A stretch of DNA of 5,456 nt from Stenotrophomonas sp. (lineage in GTDB: Bacteria > Pseudomonadota > Gammaproteobacteria > Xanthomonadales > Xanthomonadaceae): contig DQIG01000146.1 in NCBI GenBank assembly GCA_003525885.1, forward strand, positions 675 to 6,130, in the 5' to 3' direction. Each line of letters begins with the position of its first letter. The first letter of the stretch is position 1. The notes below the pieces were generated by a model. It was not told the origin of the DNA. It did not search any database and saw only the letters and a list, made by a program, of their open reading frames with translations. Below, piece after piece: positions 1 through 4,539 of this stretch. The position numbers and the translations under genes were made by a program.

Positions 1-67
1 GGCCGCTGGCCGGCAACCTCGCGATGCTTGGAAGCGCATGGAGTTGCCGGCCAGCGGCCGGCACTAC
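1..67. repeat. Inverted pair of SMAG (GTAG-type REP) palindromes, left copy cut by window edge
   Basis: Bases 1-17 and 43-59 are exact inverted complements of each other (17 bp), separated by about 25 unrelated bases. The right copy is itself a hairpin: 45-52 (tgccggcc) pairs with 56-63 (ggccggca) around a 3-base loop. It is followed by ctac at 64-67, which reads GTAG on the minus strand. A short GC-rich palindrome headed by GTAG is the signature of SMAG elements of Stenotrophomonas maltophilia, a REP family thought to be mobilised by RAYT transposases. By symmetry the left copy lacks its first 8 bases, including its GTAG, which would lie beyond the window. The pair is well placed to end or stabilise the transcript of the DUF1801 gene that runs into it. 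The family name rests on recognition, not on a search. Confidence 0.82.
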
Positions 68-471
68 CGCTTTTTCTCCGCCGCGTTGTACTTCGCTGCT
101 TCACGCAGCAAGGCTTTCAACGCAGGCGCATTGGGCATCGCGCCTTCATGGATGTCGATCGCGCGCCGCGTGTTGCCCTCCAGGCTGGCGTTGAACAGGC
201 CCTTCGGATCGGCCAGCGCCGCACCGTTGGCGAAGGTCAGTTTCACCGCCTGCTTGTAGGTCTCGCCGGTACACAGGATGCCGTTGTGCTCCCATACCGG
301 CGTACCCCGCCATTTCCAGGTTTCCTGCACGTCGGGCAGCGCTTCATGGATCAACGCACGCACGCGTGCCAGCACTTCGCCACGCCAATCCCCCAGCTCG
401 GCGATGCGCGCGTCGATCAGTTCGGCCGCCGGTATTCCGGTATCGGCAGGGTTCGGTACATGCGTGGCCAT
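64..471 (-). CDS. DUF1801 (YdhG-like) domain protein, copy A
   Basis: A 135-residue soluble protein with no signal peptide or membrane segment. The DUF1801 pattern is clear: a helical N-terminal part (residues 15-45, AELIDARIAELGDWRGEVL onward), then WKWRGTPVWEHNGILCTGE (about 52-70), then a strand-rich YKQAVKLTF segment and FNASLEGNTRRAIDIHEG (about 92-110). The C-terminus is lysine-rich. The family covers small proteins of mostly unknown role; some Bacillus members have been linked to iron handling, but nothing here proves that function. The ATG at 469-471 is preceded by a modest GAGAG Shine-Dalgarno-like stretch. The gene starts 38 bases after a second DUF1801 gene, so the two are probably cotranscribed. 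Its TAG stop (64-66) lies within the GTAG head of a SMAG repeat, so the native 3' end may have been altered when the repeat arrived. Confidence 0.88.
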   Translation of the reverse strand: MATHVPNPADTGIPAAELIDARIAELGDWRGEVLARVRALIHEALPDVQETWKWRGTPVWEHNGILCTGETYKQAVKLTFANGAALADPKGLFNASLEGNTRRAIDIHEGAMPNAPALKALLREAAKYNAAEKKR

Positions 472-509
472 CAGCAGCTCTCGTCGGGAAGGAAAGCAGA
501 ACGTCGGGG

Positions 510-944
510 TTACATGCGCTCACCGGGCAGCGCGGCAGCCTGGCGCACCCAGTCGAGGAACTGCGCTTCATCCAGCGCGCCATCCTGCGCGATGTGCAGG
601 TAGCGCGTATCGGCGCTCCTGGACGGCTCGGGTGGCACGGGCTTCAGCGCCGCGCCACGGAAGAACGCCACCTTGATGTAGCGGGTGAAGCAATGGAAGC
701 TGAGGAACCAGCCTTCGCCCGGCGCCACCGCGTACATCGGCGAGTTCCACTTCACCGCCTTGTGCACGCCGGGTACGGCCCGCTCGATCAGTGCATCCAG
801 CTGCGCGCCGATCGGCCGCTTCCAGTCCGGCATCGCCGCGATATAGGCCTGCACCGGGGCATCGCCCTCGCCCTTGGCAATCTGCGGGTTGCCACCGGAC
901 AGCAGCTTGGGCGCGGCGGAAGGTGCGGTTCGCTTGGCAGGCAT
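510..944 (-). CDS. DUF1801 (YdhG-like) domain protein, copy B
   Basis: A 144-residue soluble protein. After a basic, alanine/proline-rich N-terminus (1-25, likely disordered) comes a DUF1801 core: VQAYIAAMPDWKRPIGAQLDALI (about 31-53), AVKWNSPMYAV (about 63-73), GWFLSFHCFTRYIKVAFFRGAAL (about 78-100), and a C-terminal helix (about 124-140). The K-W-x-x-P-x-Y element matches the family's central motif. It shares little sequence with the next gene beyond the fold signature, so the pair is an old duplication or two independent subfamilies. No good Shine-Dalgarno is visible before the ATG at 942-944. The 79-base gap from the upstream DUF6404-type gene contains only a poor promoter candidate (TGACC ... 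TAGGCT on the minus strand), so readthrough from upstream is possible. Function unknown. Confidence 0.87.
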   Translation of the reverse strand: MPAKRTAPSAAPKLLSGGNPQIAKGEGDAPVQAYIAAMPDWKRPIGAQLDALIERAVPGVHKAVKWNSPMYAVAPGEGWFLSFHCFTRYIKVAFFRGAALKPVPPEPSRSADTRYLHIAQDGALDEAQFLDWVRQAAALPGERM

Positions 945-1023
945 CGCACGGCACGTCCATCGGGATGACGCCGCAGCCTAGCGCGGCCCGTAGCTGGCGG
1001 TCACGGCGCAGTGCGCCATCCGC

Positions 1024-1404
1024 TCAGTCCGCCTGCCGCGCCCGGAACTGCCGCCAGTCCGGCAGCTTGCGGTGCCGGCGCAGCGAGCGCATCAGCGCCG
1101 CCATCACAAGGCCGAACAGCGCGCCGGCCAACAGGCCGGCCACCAGCAGCAGCGCCAGCGGGCGCTCGCTGCCCTGCCACAGCATCAGCCACATCAGCGC
1201 GGTCCAGAACAAACCAAACAGGAGGCCCTGCACCAGCGCATTGGTGCCGAAGCCGGCCAGGATCGGCGGTGGCAGTGCAATGCCCACCCGCCACAGCAGC
1301 CGATGCAGCAACGGCGCCGATTGCACGCGTGCCAGCCCCTTGCCGTCGAGGAAGCGCAACGCCGACTGGATCACGACGGGATAGTGCCGGTTGATGTCAT
1401 TCAT
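1024..1404 (-). CDS. DUF6404-type small membrane protein
   Basis: A 126-residue protein beginning MNDINRHYPVVIQSALRFLD. The N-terminal 40 residues are amphipathic and cytoplasmic in appearance. The motif LLHRLLWRVGIALPPPILAGF (about 32-52) precedes two hydrophobic segments, roughly 57-77 (GLLFGLFWTALMWLMLW) and 83-104 (LALLLVAGLLAGALFGLVMA). A strongly basic tail (RSLRRHRKLPDWRQFRARQ) follows, which by the positive-inside rule should face the cytoplasm. This layout matches the DUF6404 family of proteobacterial inner-membrane proteins, whose role is unknown. The open frame extends upstream through the rplS terminator and into rplS, so the start at 1402-1404 is chosen by family resemblance; the GTG immediately before it is an alternative. 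No clear Shine-Dalgarno is present. Because it follows the rplS terminator, it probably has its own promoter, which I cannot identify convincingly. Confidence 0.8.
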   Translation of the reverse strand: MNDINRHYPVVIQSALRFLDGKGLARVQSAPLLHRLLWRVGIALPPPILAGFGTNALVQGLLFGLFWTALMWLMLWQGSERPLALLLVAGLLAGALFGLVMAALMRSLRRHRKLPDWRQFRARQAD

Positions 1405-1440
1405 CACCCGATCGTGGCCGATGCGATGCCGGAAACGCAA

Positions 1441-1462
1441 ACGGCCACCCGAAGGTGGCCGT
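1441..1462 (-). terminator. Rho-independent-type terminator of the rpsP-rplS operon
   Basis: Bases 1441-1449 and 1454-1462 form a perfect 9-bp GC-rich stem. On the minus-strand transcript the loop is UUCG closed by a C-G pair, the classic extra-stable tetraloop. The transcript continues UUGCGUUUCC, only moderately U-rich. The stem lies 24 bases downstream of the rplS stop and before the next gene, where the operon should end. Confidence 0.8.
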
Positions 1463-1468
1463 CGCGGC

Positions 1469-1484
1469 AACAACCGAAGTTGTT
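1469..1484 (-). other. Second small UUCG hairpin directly after rplS
   Basis: Bases 1469-1474 (aacaac) pair with 1479-1484 (gttgtt) around a loop that reads UUCG on the minus-strand transcript, again closed by C-G. It begins 2 bases after the rplS TGA and overlaps the second, in-frame TAA of a tandem TGA-TAA stop. The 6-bp stem is AU-rich and weak alone. Together with the stronger hairpin 6 bases further on, it could protect the 3' end of the operon mRNA. Confidence 0.5.
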
Positions 1485-1486
1485 TA

Positions 1487-1888
1487 TCAGGCCTTTTCGG
1501 CCAGACGGGCAGCCTTGGCGGCAGCGGCGGCAGCCAGGTCTTCCTTGATGCGGGCAGCCTTGCCTTCCAGGCCACGCAGGTAGTACAGCTTGCCGGCGCG
1601 GACCTTACCACGACGCTTCACTTCGACCGAGTCGATGATGGCGCTGTGGGTCTGGAACACGCGCTCGACGCCGTAGCCGTGCGAGATCTTGCGGACGGTG
1701 AACGAGGAGTTCAGGCCGGCGTTCTTGGTGGCGATGACAACGCCTTCGTAGGCCTGCACGCGCTCGCGGCTGCCTTCCTTCACCTTCACGTTGACGACAA
1801 CGGTGTCGCCCTGGCTGAACTTCGGCAGTTCACGGGTGATCTGGGCGGATTCGAATTCCGCGACGATGGACTTGTTCAGCTTGCTCAT
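1487..1888 (-). CDS. rplS: 50S ribosomal protein L19
   Basis: A 133-residue L19, a large-subunit protein at the 30S/50S interface. It has the expected small barrel-like core: FSQGDTVVVNVKVKEGSRERVQAYEGVVIA (about 24-53), then SSFTVRKISHGYGVERVFQTHSAIIDSVEV (about 61-90) and RRGKVRAGKLYYLRGLEGKAARIKE (about 92-116). It ends in an alanine/lysine-rich tail (118-133) somewhat longer than in E. coli L19 (115 residues); such extensions look usual for xanthomonads, but I cannot confirm this here. The ATG at 1886-1888 gives the canonical MSKLNKSIV N-terminus. The stop is doubled in frame (TGA then TAA). It is the last gene of the operon, separated from trmD by 154 bases that probably include a promoter of its own. 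Confidence 0.98.
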   Translation of the reverse strand: MSKLNKSIVAEFESAQITRELPKFSQGDTVVVNVKVKEGSRERVQAYEGVVIATKNAGLNSSFTVRKISHGYGVERVFQTHSAIIDSVEVKRRGKVRAGKLYYLRGLEGKAARIKEDLAAAAAAKAARLAEKA

Positions 1889-2015
1889 GGGTTACACCGA
1901 TTCTTGTTCGGGTGGGCGTGTCGTATCGACAACGTAGGCTCATGCAGTCACCGGACTGTGCTGCACGTTTGTTTTGGGTACTGCGCGCGCCGACCGGGGT
2001 CGACGGGAATTGGCC

Positions 2016-2021
2016 ATGATA
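2016..2021 (-). promoter_or_regulatory. Candidate -10 box of a separate rplS promoter, with a leader of about 120 bases
   Basis: On the minus strand this reads TATCAT inside GCTATCATGGCC. It matches the -10 context of the rpsP promoter (GCTATAATCGCC) at 10 of 12 positions, and it lies in the unusually long (154-base) trmD-rplS gap. No acceptable -35 box is visible at 16-18 bases, which keeps confidence low. The resulting leader (about 1889-2010) contains small inverted repeats, at 1945-1949/1954-1958 and 1919-1923/1927-1931. I recognise no known ribosomal-protein leader RNA there. Confidence 0.4.
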
Positions 2022-2042
2022 GCCGATAAAGCCAGCCCTGCG

Positions 2043-2801
2043 CTAGGGGTTGGCCTTGTGTTTCCGGGCCTGGCGGCCCTGCTCCAGCAGCTTGCGGTCG
2101 GCCTTGCCCAGCGCCTGTTCATCCAGCAGGTCCGGGCGCCGCTGGGCGGTACGGACCAGCGACTGCTGGCGGCGCCAAGCCGCGATGGCCGCGTGGTTGC
2201 CCGAGCGCAGCACGTCCGGCACGTCGCCCAGCGGGTGCTGGGCCGGCTGGCTGTAATGCGGGCAGTCGAGCAGGCCGAGGTCGCCCTCGAAGCTGTCCTG
2301 CGCCGCTGATTCCGCGTCGTTCAGGGCACCGTCCTGCAGGCGGGCCACGGCGTCGATGATGACCGCCGCGCCCAGCTCGCCGCCGGACAGCACGTAGTCG
2401 CCAAGGGAAATCTCCTCGTCGACATTGGCCTCCAGGAAACGCTCGTCGATGCCCTCGTAGCGGCCGCAGAGCAGGACCATGCGCGGCAGCGCCGCCAGTT
2501 CCCGCACCTTGGCCTGGGTCAACGGCGCACCCTGTGGGCTGAGGTAGATCACCCGTGCCGGGGTCGGATCAGCATCGCGGATCGCCTGCAGGCAGGCCTG
2601 CAGCGGCTCGATCAGCATCACCATGCCCGGGCCACCACCGAACGGACGGTCGTCCACCCGGCGATAGTTGCCTTCGGCGTAATCACGGGGGTTCCAGCCA
2701 TGCAGGCTGAACAGCCCCTTCTCCTGCGCGCGCCCGACCACGCCCAGTCCAGCGGACTGGGCAAGGAACTCGGGGAACAGGGTGATGACGTCGAAACGCA
2801 T
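2043..2801 (-). CDS. trmD: tRNA (guanine-N1-)-methyltransferase TrmD
   Basis: A 252-residue SPOUT-class enzyme that methylates N1 of G37 next to the anticodon of tRNAs reading CNN/CGG-type codons, using S-adenosylmethionine, and so prevents +1 frameshifting. Family landmarks are all present: LFPEF near the N-terminus, VDDRPFGGGPGM (49-60), the knot segments VIYLSPQG (84-91) and LCGRYEGIDER (111-121), then GDYVLSGGEL (134-143). Arg154 and the catalytic Asp169 (in QDSF) align by number with E. coli R154 and D169. LLDCPHY (177-183) and the C-terminal tRNA-binding helical domain complete it. The ATG at 2799-2801 is preferred because MRFDVITLFP matches the usual N-terminus. A GTG two codons upstream (2805-2807) is possible. 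The gene starts 8 bases after the rimM stop, so the two are likely translationally coupled. Confidence 0.97.
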   Translation of the reverse strand: MRFDVITLFPEFLAQSAGLGVVGRAQEKGLFSLHGWNPRDYAEGNYRRVDDRPFGGGPGMVMLIEPLQACLQAIRDADPTPARVIYLSPQGAPLTQAKVRELAALPRMVLLCGRYEGIDERFLEANVDEEISLGDYVLSGGELGAAVIIDAVARLQDGALNDAESAAQDSFEGDLGLLDCPHYSQPAQHPLGDVPDVLRSGNHAAIAAWRRQQSLVRTAQRRPDLLDEQALGKADRKLLEQGRQARKHKANP

Positions 2802-2809
2802 GCTCACAC

Positions 2810-3322
2810 TCAGAACTCGGGATCCCAGTCGACCACGACCAGGTTGGCCTCGAAGTCGACCGATTTGACGAAGTCCGGCTGCACGAACGGAATCATCCGC
2901 TCGCGGTCACCACGGACCACCACCACGTCGTTGGCACCGGTGCTGAACAGATGCGAGACCTGGCCCAGGGCAATGCCCTCGGTGGTCTTCACGTCCAGGC
3001 CTTCCAGGTCCACCCAGTAGTACTCGTCGGGCTTCGGCGGCGGCAATGCACTGCGGGCCACGTAGATCTCGGTGCCGTGCATCGCTTCGACGGTATCGCG
3101 GTCCTCGACGCCGGGGAAACGGGCGACCAGGTGCTTGCCGCTGTCGCGGCCGCGTACACCTTCAATCGTGGTTTCCACGCTGGACGGGCTGCGCACGATC
3201 CACGGCTGGTAACGGAAAATGGCGGAACGTGGCTCGGTCCAGGACTCGAGCTTGATCTCGCCGCGCACACCAAAAGCGCCGACAACCCTGCCCAGCAGGA
3301 TGCGGCGCTCGATATCTTTCAT
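2810..3322 (-). CDS. rimM: Ribosome maturation factor RimM
   Basis: A 170-residue cytoplasmic assembly factor that acts on the 30S head through S19 and 16S rRNA. Residues about 7-90 form the RimM N-terminal barrel (ILLGRVVGAFGVRGEIKLES, then the KHLVARFPGVEDRDTVEAMHGTEIYV region). Residues about 98-168 form the PRC-barrel domain with the YYWVDLEGLDV signature (101-111) and GANDVVVVRG (129-138). Length is typical. The start at 3320-3322 (MKDIERRILLG) has a GAAG Shine-Dalgarno-like motif a few bases upstream; a TTG three codons earlier is an alternative start. The open frame continues back through rpsP in another register but carries no family signal there. A strong hairpin ends 15 bases before the start, which may reduce rimM and trmD output relative to rpsP. 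Confidence 0.97.
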   Translation of the reverse strand: MKDIERRILLGRVVGAFGVRGEIKLESWTEPRSAIFRYQPWIVRSPSSVETTIEGVRGRDSGKHLVARFPGVEDRDTVEAMHGTEIYVARSALPPPKPDEYYWVDLEGLDVKTTEGIALGQVSHLFSTGANDVVVVRGDRERMIPFVQPDFVKSVDFEANLVVVDWDPEF

Positions 3323-3337
3323 CTGCTTCAACCAAGA

Positions 3338-3359
3338 GGGCCACGCCGAAGCGTGGCCC
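3338..3359 (-). promoter_or_regulatory. UUCG-capped hairpin in the rpsP-rimM gap
   Basis: Bases 3338-3346 (gggccacgc) and 3351-3359 (gcgtggccc) form a perfect 9-bp stem. On the minus-strand transcript it is closed by C-UUCG-G, 7 bases after the rpsP stop and 15 bases before the rimM ATG. What follows (UCUUGGUUG) is not a real U-tract, so it more likely acts as a partial terminator, an RNA-stability barrier, or a block on ribosome transit. In E. coli the S16 and L19 genes of this operon are known to be expressed well above rimM and trmD; this structure could serve the same end here. Confidence 0.75.
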
Positions 3360-3366
3360 GTCAGGA

Positions 3367-3627
3367 TCAGGCCGCAGCGGCCTGGGACTTGGTCGCTTCC
3401 TTGATCAGGTTGCGGACCTTGTCGGTCGGCTGGGCGCCGTTCTTGACCCAATGGTCAACGCGGGCCAGGTCCAGCTCGATGCGCTTCTCGGCGCCCTGGG
3501 CGACCGGGTTGTAGAAGCCAACGCGCTCGATGTTGCGGCCGTCGCGCGCGCTGCGCACGTCGGTCACGATGATGTGGTAGAACGGACGCTTCTTGGCGCC
3601 GCCGCGGGTCAGTCGAATCTTGACCAT
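3367..3627 (-). CDS. rpsP: 30S ribosomal protein S16
   Basis: An 86-residue S16, a small-subunit protein of the 5'/body domain needed for 30S assembly. The sequence is canonical from the start: MVKIRLTRGGAKKRPFYHIIVTD, then RDGRNIERVGFYNP (about 28-41), RIELDLARVDHWVKNGAQPTDKVRNLI (about 49-75), and a short alanine-rich tail. Length is typical. The ATG at 3625-3627 is preceded by TAGGA at a good distance, the clearest Shine-Dalgarno in the window. A near-consensus promoter lies about 50 bases upstream, so this is the first gene of the operon. Confidence 0.98.
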   Translation of the reverse strand: MVKIRLTRGGAKKRPFYHIIVTDVRSARDGRNIERVGFYNPVAQGAEKRIELDLARVDHWVKNGAQPTDKVRNLIKEATKSQAAAA

Positions 3628-3675
3628 GGTGTTTTTCCTATTGCCCAGTCGCCAGGATGGCGAGGTAAGCGGGCG

Positions 3676-3704
3676 ATTATAGCGGCAGAGCCCGGCCGAG
3701 CCAA
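3676..3704 (-). promoter_or_regulatory. Sigma-70-type promoter of the rpsP-rimM-trmD-rplS operon
   Basis: On the minus strand, TTGGCT (3699-3704) lies exactly 17 bases upstream of a perfect TATAAT (3676-3681). Transcription would start near 3668, leaving a leader of about 40 bases that contains the rpsP TAGGA ribosome-binding site. The -35 box directly adjoins the inverted repeat at the end of the upstream aminotransferase gene. Confidence 0.82.
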
Positions 3705-3727
3705 CCCCGGGGATGAACTCCCGGGGT
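3704..3727 (-). terminator. Possible hairpin after the aminotransferase gene
   Basis: Bases 3704-3711 (accccggg) and 3720-3727 (cccggggt) are perfect 8-bp inverted complements around an 8-base loop. The arm at 3720-3727 shares bases 3723-3727 with the larger palindrome next door, so the two structures cannot form fully together. There is no U-tract, and the -35 box of the rpsP promoter starts within it, so termination activity is uncertain. Confidence 0.35.
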
Positions 3728-3763
3728 CAGATCCCTTTTGTGCCGCAAAAGGGATCTGACCCC
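3723..3763. repeat. Perfect 18-bp palindromic repeat overlapping the aminotransferase 3' end
   Basis: Bases 3723-3740 (ggggtcagatcccttttg) are the exact inverted complement of 3746-3763, with a 5-base spacer. I recognise the GGGGTCAGATCCCTTT core as a sequence frequent between genes in Stenotrophomonas and Xanthomonas genomes, so this is probably a dispersed repeat. That is recall, not a search. On the minus strand it encodes residues 260-270 (GSDPFCGTKGI) and the TGA stop of the aminotransferase. Because of the symmetry, one plus-strand frame gives almost the same peptide and stop (GSDPFCAAKGI, then TGA). It lacks the GTAG head of SMAG elements and is a different family. Confidence 0.85.
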
Positions 3764-4539
3764 AGTCTGTCCCAAGCCACCGCCGCCAGCACCGCCCTGC
3801 CCTGTTCAGCCAGTGCCTGCGAGCCGGGCAGGGCATGTCCGTCAATGGCCTCCAGCGCCCACAGGCCGGTGGCGTTGCAGGCAAAAGCGGCCTTCACGCT
3901 GGCCAGGTCCGCCAGCCCCAACGGCTGCGTGGCCTGTGCCCCCGGCCAATGCTGCTTCAGCAGCGCTTCGGCGGTACCGCGCAGGGCCGGTGCCTGCGGC
4001 CAGAGCAGCCGCTCACCATCGTGAACGGCCAGGTTCCAGGTGCTGCCTTCACTCACGTCGCCATCGGCAGTCACGAACAGCACATCGTCGAAGCCCGCCG
4101 CCATCGCCGCGCGACGCTCGGCAAACAGGCCAAACGTGCCCACGTGCTTGATCTGCGGCAGTTCGCGCTGCCACACCACACTGCGCACACGCTTGGAGGC
4201 GATCAGCGTCACCGGCGCGGACGCCGCCACCAGCACGTCCACCGGCACCGCCGCCAGCGGATTGCGGAAATCGAAGTGGCGCGAATACACCGTCACCCGC
4301 AACGAGGCATCGCCCTGCCCCGCTTGCCGCAGCGCCTGCACCATCCAAGCCCGCACCTGCGCCATATCCAGCTCGCTGCCGAACAGCTCGCGCGTGGCAT
4401 GCGACAATCGCGCCAGATGCAGGTCCAGGCCCTGCACGGCGTGGTTACGCACCTGCAGCGAAGTGAAATGGCCATAGTTGACCAGCGCAGGCAGCAGGTC
4501 CTCCACCTGCGCTGGCTGGCCGTTGCAGGTCAGCGTCAT
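3727..4539 (-). CDS. Class IV (fold type IV) PLP-dependent aminotransferase / aminodeoxychorismate lyase-like protein
   Basis: A 270-residue cytoplasmic protein. The N-terminal part has VNYGHFTSLQVRNHAVQGLDLHLARL (20-45), typical of the small domain of class IV enzymes. LPQIKHVGTFGLFAERRAA (128-145) contains Lys131, the probable PLP Schiff-base lysine. GFDDVLFVTADGDVSEGSTWNLAV (149-172) carries the conserved Glu164, and LRGTAEALL (186-194) corresponds to the cofactor phosphate-binding turn. The family includes PabC (4-amino-4-deoxychorismate lyase), branched-chain and D-amino acid aminotransferases; I cannot assign the substrate. The ATG (4537-4539) overlaps the stop of the upstream nitronate monooxygenase as ATGA, implying coupling. 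The last 11 residues and the stop come from a dispersed palindromic repeat, so the original C-terminus probably ended near WDRL (256-259) or was replaced. The active site is upstream of this and should be intact. Confidence 0.9.
   Translation of the reverse strand: MTLTCNGQPAQVEDLLPALVNYGHFTSLQVRNHAVQGLDLHLARLSHATRELFGSELDMAQVRAWMVQALRQAGQGDASLRVTVYSRHFDFRNPLAAVPVDVLVAASAPVTLIASKRVRSVVWQRELPQIKHVGTFGLFAERRAAMAAGFDDVLFVTADGDVSEGSTWNLAVHDGERLLWPQAPALRGTAEALLKQHWPGAQATQPLGLADLASVKAAFACNATGLWALEAIDGHALPGSQALAEQGRAVLAAVAWDRLGSDPFCGTKGI

Noticed and set aside
945..1023. Promoter for the DUF1801 pair (TGACC ... TAGGCT on the minus strand)
   Set aside because: Both boxes match consensus poorly and the spacing is 18 bases or more; it is not distinguishable from background in GC-rich DNA.
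1123..1140. GCCGGCC/GGCCGGC inverted repeat with a 4-base loop, resembling a SMAG core
   Set aside because: It lies inside the DUF6404-type gene, encodes part of a natural-looking transmembrane helix and lacks GTAG. Codon choice for Ala-Gly-Leu-Leu-Ala explains it.
1405..1611. N-terminal extension of the DUF6404-type protein through the rplS terminator
   Set aside because: It would be translated from terminator hairpins and the out-of-frame end of rplS, with no family resemblance. The protein begins naturally at MNDINRHYP.
1391..2029. A 212-codon plus-strand open frame opposite rplS
   Set aside because: It spans the rplS terminator and leader and is antisense to a canonical ribosomal protein gene.
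3323..3451. N-terminal extension of rimM into rpsP
   Set aside because: The frame is open, but the extra residues show no RimM similarity and overlap the S16 gene in another register. The ATG at 3322 fits the family.
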